NCBI GenBank assembly: GCA_024643595.1
Contig: JAHEMS010000312.1
Location: 1 to 5,008, forward strand
Direction: 5' to 3'
From: Bacteroidota bacterium
GTDB lineage: Bacteria; Bacteroidota; Bacteroidia; Cytophagales; Cyclobacteriaceae
Length of the DNA stretch: 5,008 nt
The notes beneath the pieces are model-generated. The model was not told the DNA's origin. It searched no databases and worked only from the letters and a program-made list of their open reading frames with translations. Each line of letters begins with the position of its first letter. The first letter of the stretch is position 1. This document shows positions 1 to 5,008 of this stretch, one piece after another. Both the position numbers and the translations under genes were made by a program.

Positions 1-2
1 TT

Positions 3-162
3 AGACATCATGACCATATAGCTTCGGATAAAATAGCAGCCTAGTGAGGAGTTAAATACTCCTGCTTTCAAAAAGTGGAGACAAATGGATGATCGAGCAA
101 GTTTTATGGGAAGGCCCTTTAGAGAAATAGAATTTTATTTCTTATTCGATAATATCGATTAA
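3..162 (+). pseudogene. Frame-broken 3' remnant of an ABM-like (quinol/antibiotic monooxygenase-type) gene, left end outside window
   Basis: Two protein-like fragments lie head to tail in different frames. Frame 3 (3-44) reads RHHDHIASDKIAA and then stops at TAG, with TGA directly after. Frame 1, open from 37 to the TAA at 160-162, contains SEELNTPAFKKWRQMDD and ends RPFREIEFYFLFDNID. Joined, they resemble the C-terminal half of small ABM-domain proteins, where a D/E-rich helix with 'xAAH' is followed by 'xTPxFKKW' and a last beta strand like 'xEFYxLxDN'. Known family: dimeric ferredoxin-like proteins of about 95-110 residues. Inferred: a +1 shift or small insertion around 40-48 disrupts the gene. 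I recognise the family from the pattern only, and the remnant is short. It could be a chance reading, or an intact gene carrying a sequencing error. The stop lies 35 bases before the next gene, so the two may once have been co-transcribed. Confidence 0.33.
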
Positions 163-197
163 CCCATTTTATGAACGACAAATTATTCTAAATAAGC

Positions 198-734
198 ATG
201 AAAATATTCACTAAAGAAATCGCCATTTTTACTTGGCGGATAACTGCTGCTCATACGATAACTTACTTTATTGTTGGTCTTTTGGCGATGTATCTTTTAG
301 ACTATAAGAAGATATTTGCAGCTGGTGATTTGGGTTTATTTATGCGACCCACTGATTCAGCGGTGGTTGCCCTGGGCCCAGGCCTTCAAATTATCAGGGG
401 GTTGATATTTACCCTCGCACTATGGCCATTTAAATCAGTCTTTCTTTTTGAAGAACATGGATGGCTTAAACTTTGGATACTTTTTATTGGACTATCTATC
501 CTATCCACCTTTGGTCCTTCAATGGGTTCAATCGACGGAATGATCTATACCAAAATCCCGATACAGCAACAAATACTATTTCTGCCTGAATTAGTAATTC
601 AATCATTACTATTATCGTTCTCCATTTTTTTCTGGTATCGCCACCCAAGAAAATCATATCACATTATTTCGATTTTTTTTGTCGCTCTTATTCTATTGAT
701 GAGTGTTGCTGGATACTTATCACTAAGTTCTTAG
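198..734 (+). CDS. Hypothetical integral membrane protein, about five transmembrane segments
   Basis: This 178-residue protein is dominated by hydrophobic segments at roughly residues 12-34, 62-84, 90-106, 124-146 and 154-176, so it should sit in the inner membrane. No cleavable signal peptide or lipobox is evident; the N-terminus (MKIFTKEIAIFTWRITAAHT) leads straight into the first membrane helix. The loops carry motifs that look conserved rather than random: MRPTDS (49-54), GPGLQIIRG (60-68) and STFGPSMGSIDGMIYTKIP (103-121), rich in Gly, Pro and Ser. I recall similar unnamed membrane proteins in Bacteroidota but know no function, and I see no catalytic signature, transporter motif or cofactor site. 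The ATG at 198 is preceded by an AT-rich stretch without a Shine-Dalgarno sequence, which is common in this phylum; it is the first in-frame ATG and gives a sensible first helix. It follows the ABM-like remnant by 35 bases and is followed by 137 non-coding bases, so it is not tightly linked to the next gene. Confidence 0.8.
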   Translation: MKIFTKEIAIFTWRITAAHTITYFIVGLLAMYLLDYKKIFAAGDLGLFMRPTDSAVVALGPGLQIIRGLIFTLALWPFKSVFLFEEHGWLKLWILFIGLSILSTFGPSMGSIDGMIYTKIPIQQQILFLPELVIQSLLLSFSIFFWYRHPRKSYHIISIFFVALILLMSVAGYLSLSS

Positions 735-871
735 ACTGCTATTAAAAACTATGACCATATCGTTCAAAGCTTATTGAAATCAGCAAATTTTAAGACTTTT
801 AATTACGCTGTTCTTTCTTTTCTGTATTTTTATTCTGTACATCAAATTTCAATAAACCTAAGGCTACCATC
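735..871. other. Intergenic region between the membrane-protein gene and the Gfo/Idh/MocA gene
   Basis: These 137 bases are strongly AT-rich, with a T-rich stretch around 805-838. I see no clear stem-loop terminator after the membrane-protein stop. I also see no good match to the Bacteroidota sigma-A promoter pattern (TTG about 20 bases before TAnnTTTG), although the promoter of the oxidoreductase gene is expected here. A short TAAGG at 859-863 lies 8 bases before the ATG at 872 and is a plausible ribosome-binding site; it supports that start. Confidence 0.5.
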
Positions 872-2338
872 ATGAAGAATCAAAGAAAAGGACAATCCAA
901 AGTATCACGCAGAATATTTATTAAAAACAGTGTATTTGCATCTTCTTTTTTTCTCGTACCCAGGCATGTATTGGGAGGATTGGGATTTACGGCACCGAGT
1001 GATCAATTAAATTTAGCTGCCATTGGTGCCGGCGGAAAAGGAGCCAGTGATATTCGAAACGCTTCCGTGAAAGGGCGTGAAAGAGTTGCCGCGCTTTGTG
1101 ATGTGGATTTCTCCGGATCTGCTAAGACATCTGTTGAGAATTTCCCCAAGGCCAAACTGTATGCCGATTATCGGGAGATGTTGGATAAAGAGAAAGACAT
1201 TGATGCCGTGACTATATCTACACCAGATCATGTTCATGGCCCTGCTGCCGCTTTCTGTATGCAACGCGGGAAGCATGTATATGTTCAGAAACCAATGACA
1301 CACAATATCCGTGAGGCACGCTTGCTAACAGAAATGGCAAGAAAAAATAAAATTGTGAGTCAGATGGGTAATCAGGGAGGATCTAATCCACTATTAGGGA
1401 TGGTACAAAAATGGGTCGACTCTGGCGCACTCGGTAAAATATCTAAAGTTCAAATCTGGACGAACAGACCAGTATGGCCACAAGGATTTGCCATGCCGGC
1501 CCCCGATGAAAGTAAAAAACCAAAAGAATTGAATTGGGACCTTTGGCTTGGGCCAGCTGCATACCGCCCGTATATTCCCAACCTGCATCCATTTAGTTGG
1601 AGAGGTTGGTGGGATTTTGGAACAGGTGCTCTTGGCGATGTAGGTTGTCATCTGGTTGATATACCATTCAGAACATTAGGATTAAAATATCCTACCGATG
1701 CAGAATGCAGTGTCGGATCTGTCTATTCTCAGATGTGGACTCCCGATTATAACCCGGAAGGTTGTCCAGCCTCTTCTTTTATCACCTTACATTTTGGAGC
1801 TACTGAAAAAAGTAAATCACCTATCGAAATGACCTGGAGCGATGGTGGCATCAGACCTTCCCATCCTGAAATAATCCCCGCTAATATGGATATTGGTGGA
1901 TCACAAAGCAGCAATGGGGTGTTGATTATTGGGGAAAAAGGGCTGATCTCCACAAACATTAATGACAGCTCACCTTTAATGCCAAAACTTTTCCTATATG
2001 ACGGCACAACGGAATTCGGTCCCGAAGTAGAACCAAATGATGAACCAGAATATGGGCATCAACGAAGATGGGTAGACGCCTGCAAGGCTGGCTTCAATAG
2101 TAGTGAACATCGTGGACTAACCTCCTCCTTTGATTACGCGGGACCTATGACGGAAACTGTTTTAATGGGAAACCTGGCTATCCGTAGTTATATGTTGAAA
2201 AAAGAAAACAGTAATGGTAAACAAGAATTCTTCGCCCGCAAAAAATTACTTTGGGATGGATTGAATATGAAAATAACCAATCTGGAAGAGGCCAATCAAT
2301 TTGTAGGAAGAGTATATCGCAAGGGATGGGAAGTATAA
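872..2338 (+). CDS. Tat-exported Gfo/Idh/MocA family NAD(P)-dependent oxidoreductase
   Basis: A full-length 488-residue protein. Residues 12-18 (SRRIFIK) form a near-perfect twin-arginine signal, followed by a short hydrophobic stretch (about 20-30), so export to the periplasm in folded, cofactor-loaded form is expected. The dinucleotide-binding Rossmann domain follows: GAGGKG at 52-57, CDVD at 76-79, STPDHVH at 116-122, and QKP at 139-141, the family's EKP motif with Gln for Glu and the key Lys140 kept. GNQG (166-169) and the second-domain motif GDVGCH (255-260) supply the Asp256/His260 pair typical of this family's active site. WDLWLGPA and the Trp-rich FSWRGWWDFGTGALGD are common in secreted Bacteroidota and Planctomycetota members. 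Family members oxidise or reduce sugars and inositols, and a subgroup (GH109) cleaves glycosides through a 3-keto intermediate using bound NAD+; which applies here cannot be read from the sequence. The start at 872 is supported by TAAGG 8 bases upstream and by the correctly placed Tat motif. It is transcribed alone and converges on the galactarate genes, so a shared pathway is possible but not shown. Confidence 0.93.
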   Translation: MKNQRKGQSKVSRRIFIKNSVFASSFFLVPRHVLGGLGFTAPSDQLNLAAIGAGGKGASDIRNASVKGRERVAALCDVDFSGSAKTSVENFPKAKLYADYREMLDKEKDIDAVTISTPDHVHGPAAAFCMQRGKHVYVQKPMTHNIREARLLTEMARKNKIVSQMGNQGGSNPLLGMVQKWVDSGALGKISKVQIWTNRPVWPQGFAMPAPDESKKPKELNWDLWLGPAAYRPYIPNLHPFSWRGWWDFGTGALGDVGCHLVDIPFRTLGLKYPTDAECSVGSVYSQMWTPDYNPEGCPASSFITLHFGATEKSKSPIEMTWSDGGIRPSHPEIIPANMDIGGSQSSNGVLIIGEKGLISTNINDSSPLMPKLFLYDGTTEFGPEVEPNDEPEYGHQRRWVDACKAGFNSSEHRGLTSSFDYAGPMTETVLMGNLAIRSYMLKKENSNGKQEFFARKKLLWDGLNMKITNLEEANQFVGRVYRKGWEV

Positions 2339-2364
2339 CGTTTACTTACGTTCCACACTATTAG

Positions 2365-2429
2365 GGCTAGCCGCTGACAGATTTACTGGGTCAGTTACTT
2401 CTGTCCAGAAAGGGTTCGAATCAATTGAT
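2365..2429. terminator. Dyad-rich convergent intergenic region, possible weak bidirectional terminator
   Basis: The two converging genes are separated by 102 bases (2339-2440) containing several inverted repeats. GGCTAGCC at 2365-2372 and ATCAATTGAT at 2420-2429 are perfect palindromes without loops. CTGACAG at 2374-2380 can pair with CTGTCCAG at 2401-2408 (one bulged C), and the CTGAC at 2374-2378 can instead pair with GTCAG at 2390-2394. None is followed by a convincing T-run on either strand, so an intrinsic terminator is only inferred from position. Confidence 0.25.
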
Positions 2430-2440
2430 ATCCAAAGCGC

Positions 2441-3367
2441 TTATTTTCCGGAAAGATGTTTGGTTGAACTTATGATCTTCGAGAGCAGGTCTACTTCATC
2501 GGAATTTGGCATGACCAAGGGCGCCCGAACATCACCTGCACTCCGTTCAATGATCTTTGCTCCCGCCTTAATAAGGCTTACTGCATAACCATTTTTTTTG
2601 CTTCTTAATCGAACGAACGGAATAAAGAATTCTCTCAGAATTTGTCCCACAATTTCTTTGTTTCCAGCTCGCAGATTTTTGTAAAAGTGATTGGCCAATT
2701 CTGGAACAAAATTGAAAACTGCGGAAGAATAGGTGTTCACGCCAATAGATAAATATGCTTCCGCGATGATTTCTGCCGTAGGAACACCTCCAATAAATGA
2801 TAACCGCCTGCCCACCGATTTTATGGTATCATTCAACTCCTGCATATTACCCGTTCCATCTTTCAATGCAATAAAATTTTCACATTGATCGGCCAGTTTC
2901 TGAATATAGTGGCTAGAAAGTATTCCGTTCGCGCGATTATAATAGATAACTGGCAGGCTGGTGTTGTTCATAATGGTCTTGGCATATTCAAATGTTCCAT
3001 CCTGTGGACATTCAGTTAAGTATGGCGGCATGAGTAACAAGGCATTCATGCCGGCCTCTTCTGCAATTTTTGCGAAAGCAATAGCCTCGGGAATACTCCG
3101 GCCAACACTGGATATCGCAGGAATTCTTTGCTGAATTGTTTTAGAAGTAACTTCTACGATTTGCTTATATTCCGTTTCTGAAAGTGAAAAAAATTCTCCG
3201 GTTCCTCCCGCTACAAAAATAGAAGATACATCATGCGTGACGAACCACTCCAGTCGATTGGCAAATGTTACAGGATTGAACTTTCCATTCTCATCGAAGT
3301 CAGTAATGGGGAAAGATAATAATCCATCTTCCAGTGATGCTTTGATTTGAGATAATGATAGTGCCAT
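2441..3367 (-). CDS. kdgD: 5-dehydro-4-deoxyglucarate dehydratase (decarboxylating), DapA/NAL superfamily
   Basis: This cytosolic enzyme converts 5-dehydro-4-deoxy-D-glucarate to 2,5-dioxopentanoate, CO2 and water (EC 4.2.1.41), the second step after galactarate or glucarate dehydratase. The 308 residues span one TIM barrel of the DHDPS/N-acetylneuraminate lyase class and match the usual length of about 300. Visible landmarks are LLSFPITDFD near the N-terminus (16-25), the GGTGEF loop (54-59) that binds the substrate carboxylate, the catalytic Tyr143 within IYYNRANG (141-148), and the Schiff-base Lys169 in FIALKDGTGN (165-174). YNRANG, two residues shorter than the DapA-type YNVPSRTG, together with ALKDGTGN, points to KdgD rather than dihydrodipicolinate synthase, as does the location directly behind garD. 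The ATG at 3367 is 35 bases after the garD stop, behind an A/T-rich stretch with no Shine-Dalgarno; the two genes are almost certainly co-transcribed. The C-terminus is intact and no residue expected to be essential is missing. Main alternative: another keto-acid lyase of the same fold, judged unlikely. Confidence 0.93.
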   Translation of the reverse strand: MALSLSQIKASLEDGLLSFPITDFDENGKFNPVTFANRLEWFVTHDVSSIFVAGGTGEFFSLSETEYKQIVEVTSKTIQQRIPAISSVGRSIPEAIAFAKIAEEAGMNALLLMPPYLTECPQDGTFEYAKTIMNNTSLPVIYYNRANGILSSHYIQKLADQCENFIALKDGTGNMQELNDTIKSVGRRLSFIGGVPTAEIIAEAYLSIGVNTYSSAVFNFVPELANHFYKNLRAGNKEIVGQILREFFIPFVRLRSKKNGYAVSLIKAGAKIIERSAGDVRAPLVMPNSDEVDLLSKIISSTKHLSGK

Positions 3368-3402
3368 TACGATTTAGTTTTATAATAGGGAAAAATAAGT
3401 TT

Positions 3403-4938
3403 CTAGGTTAGTGGTCCGGGATTAAATAATATCAGATCGTTGTAAAGACCAAGTTTATCAGTGCAGACCTTGCGCGTGCCACTGGCCACCTCTAATATCA
3501 TGTGAAAGAGTTCCCAACCCATTTCTTCAATTGTTTTGCTGCCAAAGGCAATGGGACCGGCATCGAGATCAATGAGATCATGCCATCGATTACTGAGCTT
3601 TGAATTAGAGCTGACTTTAATGACAGGAACCACCGACAATGCGTAAGGAGTGCCCCGTCCTGTAATGAAGACGTGCAAATTCATTCCAGCGGCAAATTGC
3701 AAAGTTCCACACACAAAGTCACTAGCCGGAGTCGCAGCAAAATTTAGTCCTTTGGTTTTAACTTTTTCTCCAGGTGATACCACGCCTACTATAGGACTTG
3801 TGCCCGATTTGGCGATAGAGCCCAAGGCCTTTTCAACTATATTACTTAGTCCTCCCCGCTTATTACCTGGACTTGTATTGGCACTGCGATCTGCCAAACC
3901 AGTTGCTAAATAATTGTCATACCAGGTCATTTCGTCTTTTAATGCCTTCGCTACCGACTCGTTAATCGATCTGGGGATGAGAAGGTGGATTGCATCTCGC
4001 ACTTCTGTCACCTCAGAAAACATCACTGTTCCACCAGCGCGCACAATCAGATCTGCAGCAAATCCGGCAGTGGGGTTGCCTGTCAAACCGGAAAAAGCAT
4101 CACTGCCACCACATTGCATACCTACCACTAAGTCAGATGCGGGGCATGATTCACGTTTTCTTTTATTCAATTTTTCTAAGTGTAATTTAGCGGTGTCCAT
4201 TATTCCATCCACCATTTCATAAAAGCCATTGAACGCCTCATCTTGCATATATGTAATGGATTGATGTTCAGTCTTTTCACCACTAGGCAGCAACCGCTCA
4301 GGCCTTAGTTTTTCGCAACCCAGACCAATGATCATAACTTCATCACCGAAATTTGGATTTTGTGCTATGTGTTTTATTGTCCGGATAGGAATAATAGCGG
4401 CAGGTGCATCAATCGCTACACCACAACCATAATTGTGATTGAACGTAACAACATCATCTACATTTGGATAGAGCGGAAGTAATTCTTGTTTGATTTTATT
4501 AGTTATGTAGTTGGTCATGCCGGCTACACAATGCACACTGATGGTAATGCCAAGGATATTCTTTGTTCCCACCGTTCCATTAGCATTTCTAAATCCTTGA
4601 AAAGTATATCCCGTTAAAGGTTCAGGTAATGTGACAGCATGCGATTCAAAATCAATATCATTTAGATCAGGAGGTTGTGGCATCACCATATTGGTTTCGT
4701 TTATCCAATTGCCTGCATACATGTTCTTTTCAGCATAGCCTATTACCTGTCCGTACCGAATTACCGGACTACCCTTTGGCAAGTCTTCTAAAAGTACTTT
4801 ATGTGCCATTGGAATATCTTCGCGAAGCACAATGCCACCGGCTATCTCTGTACCCTTCACAAGACCTTTAGCATGAGTAACAATCCCAACATTGTCTTTT
4901 GGTGTGGTCTTAATGACGGTATTTTCCCAGCTACTCAT
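3403..4938 (-). CDS. garD: Galactarate dehydratase (UxaA/GarD family)
   Basis: Dehydrates galactarate (mucate) to 5-dehydro-4-deoxy-D-glucarate (EC 4.2.1.42) in the cytoplasm; family enzymes are iron-dependent. The 511 residues resemble E. coli GarD along their whole length as I remember it. An N-terminal SAF-type domain covers about 14-87 (HKVLLEDLPKGSPVIRYGQV at 46-65), a linker rich in Pro follows, and the catalytic region starts with GYTFQGFRNANGTVGTKN (110-127). Conserved signatures are SVHCVAG (134-140), NHNYGCG (167-173), GLGCEK (205-210), GMQCGGSDAFSG (273-284), FSEVTEVRDAIHLL (297-310), DRSANTSPGNKRGGL (350-364), ATPASDFVCGT (402-412), TGRGTPY (426-432) and the terminal FNPGPLT. These distinguish it from the shorter, related altronate dehydratase UxaA. 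The ATG at 4938 lies only 2 bases after the stop of the preceding hydrophobic gene, with no Shine-Dalgarno, which suggests translational coupling. The frame stays open upstream of this ATG, but those codons overlap the other gene and do not look like GarD. Its product is the substrate of the next gene, kdgD. Confidence 0.95.
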   Translation of the reverse strand: MSSWENTVIKTTPKDNVGIVTHAKGLVKGTEIAGGIVLREDIPMAHKVLLEDLPKGSPVIRYGQVIGYAEKNMYAGNWINETNMVMPQPPDLNDIDFESHAVTLPEPLTGYTFQGFRNANGTVGTKNILGITISVHCVAGMTNYITNKIKQELLPLYPNVDDVVTFNHNYGCGVAIDAPAAIIPIRTIKHIAQNPNFGDEVMIIGLGCEKLRPERLLPSGEKTEHQSITYMQDEAFNGFYEMVDGIMDTAKLHLEKLNKRKRESCPASDLVVGMQCGGSDAFSGLTGNPTAGFAADLIVRAGGTVMFSEVTEVRDAIHLLIPRSINESVAKALKDEMTWYDNYLATGLADRSANTSPGNKRGGLSNIVEKALGSIAKSGTSPIVGVVSPGEKVKTKGLNFAATPASDFVCGTLQFAAGMNLHVFITGRGTPYALSVVPVIKVSSNSKLSNRWHDLIDLDAGPIAFGSKTIEEMGWELFHMILEVASGTRKVCTDKLGLYNDLILFNPGPLT

Positions 4939-4940
4939 AC

Positions 4941-5008
4941 TTATATCATTGGAAAGATATTTGATAAAATCATGACCGCCACCAAGCCTGCAATTCCCAT
5001 CACAGTCA
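4941..5008 (-). CDS. C-terminal end of a membrane protein, probably the sugar-acid permease (partial, 5' part outside window)
   Basis: Reading the minus strand from the right edge, an open frame enters the window and ends at TAA (4943-4941), 2 bases before the garD ATG. The 21 visible residues begin TVMGIAGLVAVMILSN and end IFPMI. They are almost entirely hydrophobic, like the last transmembrane helix of a transporter. In sugar-acid operons the gene beside garD is often a permease (MFS hexuronate/glucarate type, sodium:solute symporter or GntP type), so a galactarate or glucarate transporter is the natural inference. The fragment is too short to assign a family. The other two minus-strand frames here are either broken by stops or merge into garD with an unconvincing sequence. 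The 2-base junction strongly suggests one operon. Confidence 0.55.
   Translation of the reverse strand, partial: TVMGIAGLVAVMILSNIFPMI

Noticed and set aside
47..63. Inverted repeat AGGAGT-TAAAT-ACTCCT as a possible intrinsic terminator of an upstream gene.
   Set aside because: It has only a 6-bp stem, no T-run follows, and it lies inside the protein-like frame 37-162. Kept only as a possible contributor to the frameshift.
9..760. The 10-base word ATGACCATAT occurs near 10-19 and again near 750-759, possibly direct repeats flanking the membrane-protein gene.
   Set aside because: The identity does not extend beyond about ten bases, there is no mobile-element gene between the copies, and a match of this length in AT-rich DNA is likely to be chance.
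770..810. A possible promoter in the intergenic region (TTG near 774 with a TA-rich element downstream).
   Set aside because: The downstream element lacks the TAnnTTTG core expected for Bacteroidota, and the region is so AT-rich that partial matches are uninformative.
1013..2007. Minus-strand open frames opposite the oxidoreductase gene (1013-1303, 1394-1651, 1747-2007).
   Set aside because: They are antisense to a clearly conserved protein, their composition is odd for real proteins, and there are no plausible start sites or family motifs.
2412..2422. GGGTTCGAATC, identical to the T-loop consensus of tRNAs and reminiscent of integration (att) sites at tRNA 3' ends.
   Set aside because: The flanking bases do not form a T stem, there is no D arm, anticodon arm or acceptor stem around it, no CCA end, and no integrase or second copy in the window. 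Chance match.
3650..4222. Open frames on the plus strand opposite garD (3650-3913 and 3914-4222).
   Set aside because: They are antisense shadows of a strongly conserved gene. Their translations show no domain-like pattern and no supporting start signals.

Overview
The window looks like chromosomal DNA of a Bacteroidota bacterium, probably of the Cytophagales/Chitinophagales/Sphingobacteriales kind. This is an inference. It rests on AT-rich, loosely packed genes, weak or missing Shine-Dalgarno sites, and a Tat-exported Gfo/Idh/MocA oxidoreductase whose N-terminus (SRR-x-F-x-K, then ...LGGLGFTAPSDQLNLAAIG...) is of a type I associate with that phylum. No RNA genes, CRISPR arrays, insertion sequences or phage genes were seen.

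Left part, plus strand (1-734). The first ~160 bases hold what looks like the broken 3' end of a small ABM-type (antibiotic biosynthesis monooxygenase/quinol monooxygenase-like) gene. Two peptide fragments that would join naturally lie in different frames, with stop codons between them. A 178-residue integral membrane protein of unknown function (198-734) follows.

Middle, plus strand (872-2338). A complete 488-residue Tat-signal Gfo/Idh/MocA oxidoreductase stands alone behind a 137-base AT-rich intergenic stretch. It converges on the operon to its right, and the two 3' ends are separated by 102 bases that contain several short dyads.

Right part, minus strand (2441-5008). Read right to left, this is the distal part of a galactarate (D-glucarate/galactarate) catabolic operon. 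It holds the last residues of a hydrophobic protein (probably the sugar-acid permease), garD (galactarate dehydratase) and kdgD (5-dehydro-4-deoxyglucarate dehydratase). GarD dehydrates galactarate to 5-dehydro-4-deoxy-D-glucarate, and KdgD dehydrates and decarboxylates that to 2,5-dioxopentanoate (alpha-ketoglutarate semialdehyde). A semialdehyde dehydrogenase would then be needed to reach 2-oxoglutarate. None is in the window, so it should lie beyond the right edge or elsewhere. This is the oxidative decarboxylating route, not the E. coli aldolase (GarL) route.

I found no convincing undescribed system here. The best leads are the frame-broken ABM remnant, the unknown membrane protein, and the undefined substrate of the exported oxidoreductase.
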